This document shows, piece by piece, positions 1 through 8,476 of a stretch of DNA of 64,000 nucleotides; the stretch's first letter is position 1; the number at the start of each line of letters is the position of its first letter. The translations under genes were made by a program, and so were the position numbers. The notes under the pieces were generated by a model. It had not been told where the DNA came from. It was given only the letters and a program-made list of their open reading frames with translations, and searched no databases. Source of the DNA: an uncultured Butyricicoccus sp. (GTDB lineage: Bacteria; Bacillota; Clostridia; Oscillospirales; Butyricicoccaceae); the NCBI GenBank assembly GCA_934532985.1, contig CAKTAV010000010.1:1-64000 (forward strand), read 5' to 3'.

Positions 1-2
1 AC

Positions 3-83
3 AGAGGGCAGCGTGTCAATATGGCAAAGAAAAGCAAACGGCACACAGGCGGTTTTATCCTCAAAAAAAGCCCCGAAGCATGA
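3..83 (+). CDS. C-terminal end of an upstream gene (partial)
   Basis: An open frame runs from the window edge to a TGA at 81-83 and ends in a Lys/Arg-rich tail (MAKKSKRHTGG...KKSPEA). A strong terminator follows 10 bases later, which is what one expects at the end of a real gene. Too little is visible to name the product, and the reading frame itself is inferred. Confidence 0.3.
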   Translation, partial: RGQRVNMAKKSKRHTGGFILKKSPEA

Positions 84-93
84 CAAAAAAGAA

Positions 94-133
94 GCCCAGC
101 ACCACTTTAATGGCGTGGTGCTGGGCTTTTTCT
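94..133 (+). terminator. Strong intrinsic terminator
   Basis: A perfect 12-bp stem (GCCCAGCACCAC at 94-105, GTGGTGCTGGGC at 115-126) with a 9-nt loop is followed by a T run. A-rich sequence on the left also makes it usable from the minus strand, so it may serve both the partial gene at the left edge and rlmD. Confidence 0.85.
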
Positions 134-367
134 GATTGCAGCGATTTTCAGCGGGTGAAGCAATGCTCTGCTTGCAAACAGCTCTTTCGCATTTTGCTGC
201 TTGGCGTGAAAATGTACTGTTCCGCAAAATCCTACGCACAGAAGCGTACCGCGTACACTCTATCGTGCTTTGCTTTCTAATATACTTTTTTTGCGCAAGA
301 AGAAAGAAATTTACTGTTTTCACTACGCTCGATTTTAGCACGGCGTTTTTACTGCCTCATAGTCAAT
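134..367. other. Intergenic stretch, no gene seen
   Basis: The stretch between the terminator and the rlmD stop codon has two overlapping short open frames with no ribosome site and no recognisable protein character. I see no RNA gene or repeat here. Confidence 0.5.
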
Positions 368-1990
368 TCACTCAGCAATTAAGCCAAAATGCCGCAGCGC
401 ATCTTTGATCGCCTCAACCTTTTCAGGCGGGCAGGGATGATACTCATGTTTTCTCTGTTCAACAGCATTCGGTGCTTTGTGCATATCCAGCCCGACCATA
501 CGCTTGACCTCTGCAATATATGCCGTATGGACTTTGAAGCCGTACTTTTCCTGCACATACTCCTGAATGCGTTTATAGGTCGGATGCTCCTTAACCTCTC
601 CGGTTTCCACTTCCATTCTGACCTCAATCGTCAGTGGATTTGTTTCCCGTGACAAGAGGACAACCGTCTCAACATGTGCCGTCCTCGGGAACAAATCAAA
701 CGCCTTATATTTCTTCACCTGATACCCAAGCGCGGTGAACTTCTTCACATCTCGCGCGAGCGTCGCCGGATCGCAGGAGACATAGACAACCTTTGGAGGC
801 GCCATTTGGACAACGGCATGGATGGCGGTGTCATCCAGACCCTTGCGCGGCGGGTCAACCACAATGACATCCGGTGTCAGGCCGCGCTCTGCCAGCATCT
901 GTGCGGTCTGCCCGGCGTCGCCGCAGAAAAACTCGGCGTTATTGATGCGGTTGAGCTTGGCGTTTTCCTTGGCGTTTTCCACTGCCTGTGGAACAATTTC
1001 CGCACCAATCACAGACTTGGCGCGGTGTGCCAGCGCAAGCGTGATCGTGCCGACGCCGCAGTACAGATCTAGCGCGGTCTGTGTCGCATCCAGACCGGCA
1101 TAGTCCAAGGCGCAGTCATATAACCGCTCGGCCTGTGCGCGGTTGACCTGATAAAACGATGCGGGGGAGATGCGAAAGCGATTTCCGCACAGAATATCCT
1201 CGACAAAATTCATGCCCCAGAGGGTATTGTACCGCGGGCCTAAAATCGTATTGCCTGGCTTATTGTTGACGTTGACCATTACGCTGCACAGACCCGGTAC
1301 GGTGCGGCGGGCGGCGGCGATCAGCGCATCGGCATGCGGAATTTTTGCGCTGCGGGCAATCAGACACAGCAGTACCTGACCAGTGGCAAACCCGGTGCGG
1401 ATAAAGATATGCCGAATGAGTCCGTTGCCGGTGTGCTCGTCGTAAGGAAGAATATTGTATTCGTTCATCCAGTCACGCACAGCGGCGGCAAGCGTATTGG
1501 CAAGTTCCGTTTGAATCAGGCAGGAATCCGTCGGGATGATATCATGGCTGCGCACGCGATAAAAGCCCGTGACAACGCCGTGTTCAGATTTGCCGACCGG
1601 ATACTGTGCCTTATTGCGGTAGCGTGTAATTTGCTCGGACGGGCAAATTCCCTCCGGCTCCAGCGTCACGCCGCCGATGCGCTGCATGGCGTCCGATACC
1701 TTTTTCTGCTTGGCACGCAGCTCTTCGTCATAGGTGATATGCCAGAAACAACAGCCGCCGCATTTAGCAGCTTGCGGACATTCCGGCTCGACGCGGTGGC
1801 GGGATGGGATAAAGACGCGCTCAATGCGTCCATAGGCATGGTTTTTTGTGACCTTGACAATACGAATATCGCAGTGGTCACCAACTGCACCGCCAGGAAC
1901 AAAGACCACCATATTATGAATGCGGGCGACCGAAGAACCATCGCTGGTATATCCAATGATTTCCGCCCGATATGTTTTGTTTTTTTCCAT
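368..1990 (-). CDS. rlmD: 23S rRNA (uracil-C5)-methyltransferase, RlmD/RumA type
   Basis: SAM-dependent methyltransferase of the TrmA/RlmCD family, expected to make 5-methyluridine in 23S rRNA. The 540-aa protein has an N-terminal TRAM domain (about 1-60), iron-sulfur cysteines C71-x5-C77-x2-C80 with a further Cys near 155, the SAM loop DLYCGVGTITLALA, VVDPPRKG, and the catalytic-Cys motif YVSCDPATLARDV. After the catalytic domain comes an extra domain of about 85 aa (HPTYKRIQEYVQEKYG...ALRHFGLIAE) that is often fused to clostridial RlmD proteins and absent from E. coli RlmD. The frame stays open 71 codons further upstream, but ATG 1990 is chosen because CCAAGGAGG lies just before it. Which uridine is modified (747, 1939 or both) cannot be told from sequence. 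Confidence 0.9.
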   Translation of the reverse strand: MEKNKTYRAEIIGYTSDGSSVARIHNMVVFVPGGAVGDHCDIRIVKVTKNHAYGRIERVFIPSRHRVEPECPQAAKCGGCCFWHITYDEELRAKQKKVSDAMQRIGGVTLEPEGICPSEQITRYRNKAQYPVGKSEHGVVTGFYRVRSHDIIPTDSCLIQTELANTLAAAVRDWMNEYNILPYDEHTGNGLIRHIFIRTGFATGQVLLCLIARSAKIPHADALIAAARRTVPGLCSVMVNVNNKPGNTILGPRYNTLWGMNFVEDILCGNRFRISPASFYQVNRAQAERLYDCALDYAGLDATQTALDLYCGVGTITLALAHRAKSVIGAEIVPQAVENAKENAKLNRINNAEFFCGDAGQTAQMLAERGLTPDVIVVDPPRKGLDDTAIHAVVQMAPPKVVYVSCDPATLARDVKKFTALGYQVKKYKAFDLFPRTAHVETVVLLSRETNPLTIEVRMEVETGEVKEHPTYKRIQEYVQEKYGFKVHTAYIAEVKRMVGLDMHKAPNAVEQRKHEYHPCPPEKVEAIKDALRHFGLIAE

Positions 1991-2023
1991 GGTAATGACC
2001 TCCTTGGCGGTATTATAGTTCTT

Positions 2024-2029
2024 ATTATA
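2024..2029 (-). promoter_or_regulatory. Extended -10 of the rlmD promoter
   Basis: On the minus strand the sequence reads TGGTATAAT, a perfect extended -10, about 35 nt before the rlmD start. The -35 region is poor (near ATTCAA), as is usual for extended -10 promoters. Confidence 0.55.
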
Positions 2030-2101
2030 CCATAGGAAGGTGCATTTGAATAGGAAAAGCGGAGAATGTGAAATCTCTCTGTCGATAGAACGTGGTTTTT
2101 C

Positions 2102-2130
2102 TTGCCTGAGCGGACAAAAAACACTACAAT
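2102..2130 (+). promoter_or_regulatory. Sigma-A promoter for the ATP-grasp/flavoprotein pair
   Basis: TTGCCT at 2102-2107 and TACAAT at 2125-2130 are separated by 17 bp, about 58 nt before the ATG at 2188. It is divergent from the rlmD promoter. Confidence 0.6.
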
Positions 2131-2187
2131 GATAGAAGAGAACAAATGCAAAGGATAACGACAGAAGGAAAGCGGGGAGAAAGCGCG

Positions 2188-3078
2188 ATGAAACAACGAT
2201 CATTCTGGGAGCGAATTGTCTGGGCGGCAGCGCGGCGCGGCTGGTTGAATGCGATGTCGGACGAGAGCTATCTCAAGCTGATCTACAAGAATAAAATCGG
2301 AAAACCGCTGAATTTACAGCATCCAACGACATTCAATGAAAAGCTGCAATGGCTCAAGCTATATGACCACAATCCGAAATATCCAACGCTTGTGGACAAG
2401 TATGCTGTGCGTGAATTTGTCACGCAGACAATTGGGGAGGAGTACTTATTTCCGCTGCTCGGTGTCTGGGATCATCCGGAGGATATCGCATGGGACGACT
2501 TACCGGAGCAATTTGTGCTGAAATGTACGCACGATTCCGGCGGCGTTGTGCTGTGCCGCGACAAAGAAACTATGAACCGCGATTTGGCATATTGGAAGCT
2601 ATTCTCCTCGTGGAGCAAGAACTTCTACTATCAGGTGCGGGAATGGCCCTATCGCGATGTCTGCCCGCGGATATTGGCGGAACCATTGATGAAGGAAGAT
2701 GACTGTGACGAACTGCGGGATTACAAGCTGATGGTATTCAACGGAACTGTGCGATGCAGCTTTGTGTGCTCTAATCGGGAAATGGGACTGAATGTTACCT
2801 TTTTTGATACTGAGTGGAAGCGCATGCCGTTTGAGCGGCATTATCCACCGGACCCAAGCCTGATTTCCAAGCCGAATTCCTATGAAGAGATGGTATATCT
2901 GGCGGAGCGCTTGGCGGAGGAAATTCCGTTTGTGCGCGTCGATTTCTATGAAATTGATGGTCATCCGTATTTTGGAGAGATGACGCTGTATCCGGGTTCC
3001 GGCTTTGAAGAATTCACGCCGCCGGAGTGGGATCGCGTGCTGGGAAATTGGCTGACACTGCCGGAAAGGAACGTGTGA
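2188..3078 (+). CDS. TupA-like ATP-grasp family protein
   Basis: The 296-aa protein has the layout of the TupA-like ATP-grasp family (often annotated as a glycosyltransferase), linked in other bacteria to teichuronopeptide or exopolysaccharide synthesis. Visible marks are the N-terminal NEKLQWLKLYDHNP block (about 48-60), the VDKYAVREFV motif, the nucleotide-binding stretch FVLKCTHDSGGVVLCRDK, and a C-terminal metal/ATP segment VRVDFYEIDGHPYFGEMTLYPGSGFEEF. The start at 2188 is preferred over an in-frame ATG at 2146 because GGGGAGA precedes it. Its TGA overlaps the ATG of the next gene (TGATG), so the two are translationally coupled. The substrate is unknown, and no other cell-surface polysaccharide genes are nearby. 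Confidence 0.8.
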   Translation: MKQRSFWERIVWAAARRGWLNAMSDESYLKLIYKNKIGKPLNLQHPTTFNEKLQWLKLYDHNPKYPTLVDKYAVREFVTQTIGEEYLFPLLGVWDHPEDIAWDDLPEQFVLKCTHDSGGVVLCRDKETMNRDLAYWKLFSSWSKNFYYQVREWPYRDVCPRILAEPLMKEDDCDELRDYKLMVFNGTVRCSFVCSNREMGLNVTFFDTEWKRMPFERHYPPDPSLISKPNSYEEMVYLAERLAEEIPFVRVDFYEIDGHPYFGEMTLYPGSGFEEFTPPEWDRVLGNWLTLPERNV

Positions 3079-3674
3079 TGAACAAACAGGCCTGTATTTG
3101 GATGGGAAGCCCGCGAAGACGGGGAAATACACAGGCGATATTGCAGCCGTTTGTCCAGCGGCTAGAGCAGCTTGGTTGGAACTGCGAGATCATCTGGTTG
3201 TATGACAAGAACATCTCGGGCTGCACGGCGTGCCGATACTGTCAGACAGATTGGAACGAGCCGCACTGTGCACAGCAAGATGATATGCCGGAAATATTTC
3301 AGCAGGTACTGGACTGTGACCTCTTCGTTCTTGCAACACCGATTTATTCGTGGTACTGCACCGCGCCGATGAAGGCGGCGATGGATCGTATGGTGTATGC
3401 GCTGTGCAAATATTACGGGGAGAACAAAGGGCCGTCACTGCTCGCGGGGAAATCGGTCGCGTGCTTATCCACCTGCGGCTATCGCCCAGAGCAGGGCGCG
3501 GATCTATGGAAGGCTGGCGTCAAGCGATATTGTAAGCACACTGGTATGCACTATTTGGGAATGCATGTGGAGCGACATTTGGGCTATACCATCCCGTTTA
3601 TGGATGAGGAAAAACGGAGGCGTGCGCAGGAGTATGCGGAAGAGCTTGTACGAAAGTGCAGCGGGATGCGATGA
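3078..3674 (+). CDS. Flavodoxin-fold NAD(P)H-dependent oxidoreductase, iron-sulfur flavoprotein-like
   Basis: The 198-aa protein starts with the FMN-reductase pattern WMGSPRRRGNTQAIL, in which the SPRRRGNT loop binds FMN phosphate, and has LATPIYSWYCTAPMKAAMDR for the flavin-facing loop. Residues near 48-62 carry a compact cysteine set, C-x2-C-x2-C-x8-C, similar to but slightly longer at the end than the [4Fe-4S] motif of archaeal/clostridial iron-sulfur flavoproteins. A low-potential electron-transfer or detoxifying reductase role is likely; the donor and acceptor are unknown. The gene is coupled to the upstream ATP-grasp gene through TGATG and ends 12 nt before the MerR-type promoter. Confidence 0.8.
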   Translation: MNKQACIWMGSPRRRGNTQAILQPFVQRLEQLGWNCEIIWLYDKNISGCTACRYCQTDWNEPHCAQQDDMPEIFQQVLDCDLFVLATPIYSWYCTAPMKAAMDRMVYALCKYYGENKGPSLLAGKSVACLSTCGYRPEQGADLWKAGVKRYCKHTGMHYLGMHVERHLGYTIPFMDEEKRRRAQEYAEELVRKCSGMR

Positions 3675-3686
3675 GGAAAACAAACC

Positions 3687-3717
3687 TTGACTCTACAACG
3701 GTTGTAAGGTTTAGGAT
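3687..3717 (+). promoter_or_regulatory. MerR-type promoter with operator dyad
   Basis: TTGACT (3687-3692) and TAGGAT (3712-3717) are 19 bp apart, the over-long spacing typical of promoters activated by MerR proteins through DNA distortion. The spacer holds a perfect dyad, TACAACGGTTGTA at 3694-3706, centred between the two hexamers. The operon it drives (3780-5987) ends in a MerR-family gene, so autoregulation is the obvious reading. Confidence 0.8.
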
Positions 3718-3779
3718 GCTGAGTGGAGGCAGCAGCCAAGCCGCCCCTGCATATTCCCTTGGTTTGGCTGAAAGAAGAA

Positions 3780-5123
3780 ATGGAAAAGAATTTGACAACC
3801 GGAAGCGTGTTCAAAACCATTGTTTGGTTCGCACTGCCGTATGTATTATCGTACTTTTTACAGACGCTATATGGTATGGCGGATCTGTTTATCATGGGAC
3901 AATTTGGCGGTGTGGATGACATCACGGCGGTGGCAAACGGCAGTCAGGTGATGCACATGCTGACGGTAATTATTGTCGGTCTGGCGATGGGCGCGACGGT
4001 TGCCATCGGGCGTGCCGTCGGCGCGGGTGAGCGTCGAGAGGCAGGCAAAGCGATTGGAAATACTGTGACCTTATTTATGATACTGTCACTGGTCATGACG
4101 GCAGGACTGCTGGTGTCAGTGCGTGGGATTGTGACACTGATTGGCATACCGGCAGAATCCATTGTGGGTACGACGCAGTATCTGACGATTTGCTTTATCG
4201 GAATTCCGTTTATCACGGCGTATAATATTATCAGCTCGATTTTCCGCGGGCTGGGCGATTCCAAAAGCCCGATGGTTTTTATCGCGGTGGCCTGTGCGGC
4301 AAACATCGCGCTGGACTATTTGTTTATTGGGCTGCTGGATATTGGATCGGCAGGCGCGGCGCTTGGCACGACGCTGTCGCAGACGTTCAGCGTCGTGGTT
4401 TCGCTGATTGCGATTCGGCGGAAGGATATAGGCGTACCGCTGGAAAAAAGCGATTTTCGCCCCGAGCGTGCGATGCTGGAAAAGCTGCTTCGCGTTGGCG
4501 TTCCGGTTGCCGTACAGGATGGCTGCATTCAGGTTGCGTTTATTGTTATCACGGTGATTGCGAACCACCGCGGATTGGACGACGCGGCGGCAGTCGGCAT
4601 TGTGGAAAAGGTTATCAGCGCGTTGTTTATCGTACCGTCGTCCATGCTGGCAACGGTTTCTGCCCTGTCGGCGCAGAATATCGGCGCGGGAAAGCAGGAC
4701 CGCGCAGCGCAAACCCTGCGCTATGCGACGATGATTACCTGTACCTATGGCGTGATTGTGGCGATACTGGTGCAGTTTATTGCAGAGTCCATTGTGGGCG
4801 CGTTTACGGCGGACAGCATGGTTATTTTGCTAGGCAGCCAGTACATTCGAGGCTACATCTGGGACTGCATTGCGGCAGGTGTGCATTTCAGCTTTACCGG
4901 CTATTTCTGTGCGTATGAGCGGTCGTACATTGGATTTATTCACAATATGATTGCGATTGTTTTGGTGCGTGTTCCGGGCTCGTACTTGGCGTCTAAGCTA
5001 TTTGCGGATACGCTGTTCCCCATGGGTTTGGCAGCATTCGGCGGTTCGATGGTGTCGGTTGTAATCTGTGTGAGCGTCTATCTCTGGCTCAAGCGGCGCG
5101 GGAAGCTGGAAACGGCAGTATAA
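3780..5123 (+). CDS. MATE family multidrug/cation antiporter
   Basis: Integral-membrane MATE protein of 447 aa, the usual length for the family, with about 12 hydrophobic segments. Family features include the N-terminal LPYVLSYFLQTLYGMADLFIMGQFGG segment split by the membrane, the GRAVGAGERREA loop, and SSIFRGLGDSKSPM. These transporters export drugs or metabolites in exchange for Na+ or H+. An in-frame ATG at 3723 sits at the predicted transcription start without a ribosome site, so ATG 3780 is preferred (weak GAAAGAAGA upstream). It is the first gene after the MerR-type promoter and lies 21 nt before the MerR gene, suggesting ligand-induced efflux. Confidence 0.92.
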   Translation: MEKNLTTGSVFKTIVWFALPYVLSYFLQTLYGMADLFIMGQFGGVDDITAVANGSQVMHMLTVIIVGLAMGATVAIGRAVGAGERREAGKAIGNTVTLFMILSLVMTAGLLVSVRGIVTLIGIPAESIVGTTQYLTICFIGIPFITAYNIISSIFRGLGDSKSPMVFIAVACAANIALDYLFIGLLDIGSAGAALGTTLSQTFSVVVSLIAIRRKDIGVPLEKSDFRPERAMLEKLLRVGVPVAVQDGCIQVAFIVITVIANHRGLDDAAAVGIVEKVISALFIVPSSMLATVSALSAQNIGAGKQDRAAQTLRYATMITCTYGVIVAILVQFIAESIVGAFTADSMVILLGSQYIRGYIWDCIAAGVHFSFTGYFCAYERSYIGFIHNMIAIVLVRVPGSYLASKLFADTLFPMGLAAFGGSMVSVVICVSVYLWLKRRGKLETAV

Positions 5124-5144
5124 CACGAGGAAAGGGGAAACGCA

Positions 5145-5987
5145 GTGGAGGACGAAAAGCTGTTTCAAATTGGCGAGGTGGCGAAGATGTTTCACATCAG
5201 CATGGGCACACTGCGCCACTACGAGCAATATGGCCTGTTAAAACCGGAGCGCACGGATTCCAAGACAGGATATCGTTATTACAGCGTGCGGCAGCTGGAA
5301 ACGGTGAATACCATTCGCTATCTGCGGGTGCTGGACATTCCGCTGGCGCAGATTGCGGAGTTTTTGCAGAACCGCGATACCCATGTGATTGAGGAAAAGC
5401 TGGTTAAGCAAAAGCAAATTATTCAGCAAAAACAGCGGGAATTGGAGCGTATTTCGCGCAAAATTGACCACCGGCTGGAACAGCTGCGCGAGGCGACAAG
5501 TGCGGAATTGGATACGATTACTATGGTGAATACGCCGCCGAGCCGCATTGTACTGATTCGCGACCTGCTCAAGCTGGAAACCTATCTGGATTTGGAGTAT
5601 TCCATCCGCCGCATGGAGGCGGGACAGAAGGAGTCACTGGCGTTTTTGGGAAAGGTCGGCGTCGGGATTTCGCAGGAAAGCTTGGAACAGGGGCGGTTTG
5701 AAAACTATGAATTGGCGTTTTTACTGCTGGACGAAGAGGATGTCTATGAGGGAACGGTGGAGAAATTTCCGGTGCTTTCCTGCGTCATGGTACGCTTTCG
5801 CGGCAGCCATAAGGAGGCGGCGGCATATTATGAAAAGCTCCTGCGGTATATCGACGAACACGAACTGCGGGTGACTGGTTTTTCACGAGAGATCACCCTA
5901 ATTGATTATGGATTCACGAACGATACAGAGAAATTCGTCACGGAGATTCGAATTCCGGTTGCGCCGAGGGAAAATGCCCAGCCGTAA
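5145..5987 (+). CDS. MerR family transcriptional regulator with C-terminal effector domain
   Basis: The 280-aa protein begins with a MerR winged-helix DNA-binding domain (FQIGEVAKMFHISMGTLRHYEQYGLLKP, then DSKTGYRYY), followed by a long dimerisation coiled coil (about 85-130) and a C-terminal domain of about 150 aa in the position of the BmrR/GyrI-like ligand-binding fold. It starts with GTG at 5145 behind GAGGAAAGGGG. Known relatives such as BmrR bind cationic drugs and activate an efflux gene. Here the partner is the MATE exporter just upstream, and the likely binding site is the dyad at 3694-3706. There is no cysteine cluster of the metal-sensor type, so an organic ligand is more likely. 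Confidence 0.88.
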   Translation: MEDEKLFQIGEVAKMFHISMGTLRHYEQYGLLKPERTDSKTGYRYYSVRQLETVNTIRYLRVLDIPLAQIAEFLQNRDTHVIEEKLVKQKQIIQQKQRELERISRKIDHRLEQLREATSAELDTITMVNTPPSRIVLIRDLLKLETYLDLEYSIRRMEAGQKESLAFLGKVGVGISQESLEQGRFENYELAFLLLDEEDVYEGTVEKFPVLSCVMVRFRGSHKEAAAYYEKLLRYIDEHELRVTGFSREITLIDYGFTNDTEKFVTEIRIPVAPRENAQP

Positions 5988-6031
5988 TCCGGTTATTTTC
6001 CCCAAGAGCCACGCTTTTTTTCGTTTTTTGT

Positions 6032-6060
6032 TTGCCAGAAGTTACTAGATATGTTACACT
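6032..6060 (+). promoter_or_regulatory. Sigma-A promoter of the fibronectin-III protein
   Basis: TTGCCA at 6032-6037 and TACACT at 6055-6060 have a 17-bp spacer, about 68 nt before the start codon of the secreted protein. Confidence 0.6.
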
Positions 6061-6135
6061 GAAAGCGCAGAAATCAGGGCGTGTCGGAACAGGTGATTCC
6101 GGTTTTCCGATGGCGCCGAACTGGAGGGGATGGAT

Positions 6136-8319
6136 ATGAAACGTCAAGTGATAGGACTGTCTCTGACGCTTGCAGTATCGCTAGGAATGCTTCCGCTGGT
6201 ACAGATGACCGCGCGGGCCGAAGAACTGGCGGTGACGGAAGAAACCGAGACGGCGGACGTGGCGGCAGATTATGCTGCCGCGGGGGATGATGCGACCGAA
6301 AGCGGCGATACAGAACAGTCGGAAGTAAATGTCGCAGAACCGTCGGGCGATACAGAAGAGGCGGCACCTTCGTCCGATGACATTCAGGTGCTGGACAACA
6401 CGGAGGAGTTTTCGGCGACGGCGCCGCAGCTGACGGAGCTTTCCGGCGTGGGAACACATGTCACGCTGCAATGGGATGCGCTGGATGGTGCAGAGCAGTA
6501 TGTGATCTATCGCCGCGGCACACCGGATGCGGCATGGGAAAAACTGGGTCAGACCACAGCGCCTGACACGTTGTATAAGGACAGCACAGCTCGCGGAAGC
6601 GAGAGCTATTATTACTCGGTTCGCGCCAAGCAAAAGGCCGACGGCAAAACAGTTTGGAGCAAACGTTCTGCGGTATTTGTGCGCGTCGGACGTCCAGCAC
6701 TGAAATCGGCGGAGGAAGTGACAGGTGCCATCAAGGTGCGCTGGTACAAGGTGGAGGGCGCGGTGTCCTATCGAGTATTTCGCCACACTGAGTCGGATAA
6801 CACGTGGCAGTATATCGGAAATGCAACGGTAAATGGGTATCAGGATAAGACGGCAAAGCCGAACAAGACCTATTATTATACCGTCAGCGCTGTGTGCAGC
6901 AATGGCGGAAATGAGTTTGTCGGTGGACAAGACAAGAACGGTGTTTCGGCAAAGCGCGTATTGAGTGCGCCGAAGATCACGTCGTTGTCCGGCCTGAAAA
7001 CCAAGATCACACTGCAATGGAATAGTGTCAAGGCGGCGCAGAGCTATCTGGTAGAACGGATGGAGTTTGGCGGCGTGTGGCAAACACTGGGAACGACAAC
7101 TGAGCTGAGCTATCGGGATACCGGACGTTCGGCAGAAAAGACCTATTATTATCGGGTTCGGGCGGCGAAAAGGGCTGGAGATAAAACCATTTATGGTGAT
7201 GCACAGGAGCCACTTGTCCAGCGCCCGGGATCGACGGTGTTAATTGGCGCCGAGCCATCCGGCAGCGGCCTGCGCGTTCAGTGGAAACCGGTGGACGGCG
7301 TGAAGAGCTATCGTGTCTATCGCCGTGCATCACAGGACGAAAAGTGGAGCTGTATCGGCACCGCATCGGATACATCGTATCAGGACGATCAGGCGGCAGC
7401 CGGAAAGTACTGGTACACCGTGCGTGCGGTCAGCCAAAACCCAACGACATTCTATGGCGCCTTTGATAAAACCGGCGTTGCAGGCATGAGAGAGTTGGCA
7501 ACACCGGAGATGGTAAAGATCAGCAATGTGGGTTCCGGCATCCGCGTAGAGTGGAAAAAGGTAGATTATGCGACGGGATACTTTGTCTATCGACGCGAAA
7601 CTGCTGAGGATAAGTGGAAGAAGCTCAAAACCATTCAATCAGGAGATACCATCAGCTGCGTGGACAAGAAGGCAGAGGAGGGCAAGACGTATCACTATAC
7701 CGTCTGTGCAACGTATGACGGCGAAAAAGCCAGCGGACGCAGCTCCACAGGCCTTGTTATGCAGCGCATCAAGACTCCGCTGATGAAGAATGTGGGAAAG
7801 CATAAGGAAGGACTCAAGGTGAGCTGGAGTCCGGTCAGCTATGCGGATGGATATTATGTCTATCGCCGCAGCAGCACGTCGGAGCAATGGCAGAAAGTTG
7901 CGGACATTTCCGATGGCAAGACAAGCAGCTATGTTGATAGCAAGGTAACGAACGGAACATGGTATAATTACACGATTCGCGCGTTTTCCGGTGATTACTA
8001 CTCCGGCATCACGTCGGAGGGCAAGAGCTATGCCTACCTTAAACCGGTATCGATTACGACAATTAAGCACTCGAAGAGTCAAACCGTGACGGTGGAATGG
8101 ACGGAAAATCCGGAAGCAGAGCGTTATGTTGTTTCCTATGCGACGCAGCCGGATTTCTCTAACGCGCAAACGGCCAACTCAGAAACCAACAGTGCAACAC
8201 TGACTGGACTGACGACGGGAGAAGTATATTATATTCGTGTTAATGCGCGTAAGGAGATCAATGGCGTGAAATATTTCAGCCGTTTTTCGGATAAGCGCGC
8301 GGTTGCGATTGATCGCTGA
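6136..8319 (+). CDS. Secreted protein with seven fibronectin type III-like repeats
   Basis: The 727-aa protein begins with a signal peptide (MKRQVIGLSLTLAVSLGMLP, cleavage probably after ARA near residue 29), then an acidic Glu/Asp/Ala-rich linker to about 95. Seven repeats of about 90 aa follow, starting near residues 96, 186, 278, 366, 456, 547 and 636, each with a V-x-W core, a GYxVYRR-type strand and a TYYYTVRA-type strand. These are fibronectin-III hallmarks. No enzyme domain, LPXTG motif or C-terminal membrane anchor is visible, so it is released or held non-covalently. ATG 6136 is preferred to ATG 6130 because GGAGGGG abuts the latter. It is monocistronic. The role (adhesion, matrix or carbohydrate contact) is not known. 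Confidence 0.85.
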   Translation: MKRQVIGLSLTLAVSLGMLPLVQMTARAEELAVTEETETADVAADYAAAGDDATESGDTEQSEVNVAEPSGDTEEAAPSSDDIQVLDNTEEFSATAPQLTELSGVGTHVTLQWDALDGAEQYVIYRRGTPDAAWEKLGQTTAPDTLYKDSTARGSESYYYSVRAKQKADGKTVWSKRSAVFVRVGRPALKSAEEVTGAIKVRWYKVEGAVSYRVFRHTESDNTWQYIGNATVNGYQDKTAKPNKTYYYTVSAVCSNGGNEFVGGQDKNGVSAKRVLSAPKITSLSGLKTKITLQWNSVKAAQSYLVERMEFGGVWQTLGTTTELSYRDTGRSAEKTYYYRVRAAKRAGDKTIYGDAQEPLVQRPGSTVLIGAEPSGSGLRVQWKPVDGVKSYRVYRRASQDEKWSCIGTASDTSYQDDQAAAGKYWYTVRAVSQNPTTFYGAFDKTGVAGMRELATPEMVKISNVGSGIRVEWKKVDYATGYFVYRRETAEDKWKKLKTIQSGDTISCVDKKAEEGKTYHYTVCATYDGEKASGRSSTGLVMQRIKTPLMKNVGKHKEGLKVSWSPVSYADGYYVYRRSSTSEQWQKVADISDGKTSSYVDSKVTNGTWYNYTIRAFSGDYYSGITSEGKSYAYLKPVSITTIKHSKSQTVTVEWTENPEAERYVVSYATQPDFSNAQTANSETNSATLTGLTTGEVYYIRVNARKEINGVKYFSRFSDKRAVAIDR

Positions 8320-8331
8320 CAAAGCGCGAGG

Positions 8332-8380
8332 GAAAAAACGGCACGCTGCAAACCAATGTGTTTGCAGCGTGCCGTTTATC
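8332..8380 (+). terminator. Bidirectional intrinsic terminator
   Basis: A perfect 16-bp stem (8338-8353 with 8360-8375) and a 6-nt loop is flanked by A6 on the left and a T-rich stretch on the right. It can end transcription of the fibronectin-III gene and of the convergent gene at 8477-8824. Confidence 0.85.
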
Positions 8381-8476
8381 TTTCTGGTCAGGCTCGCAAT
8401 CGGAAAGGAGATAAAAACGAACTAGGGGAATATCTGCGTCAATTACGAGCCCAGAAAAGAGGGGACCGTGTTTTGG

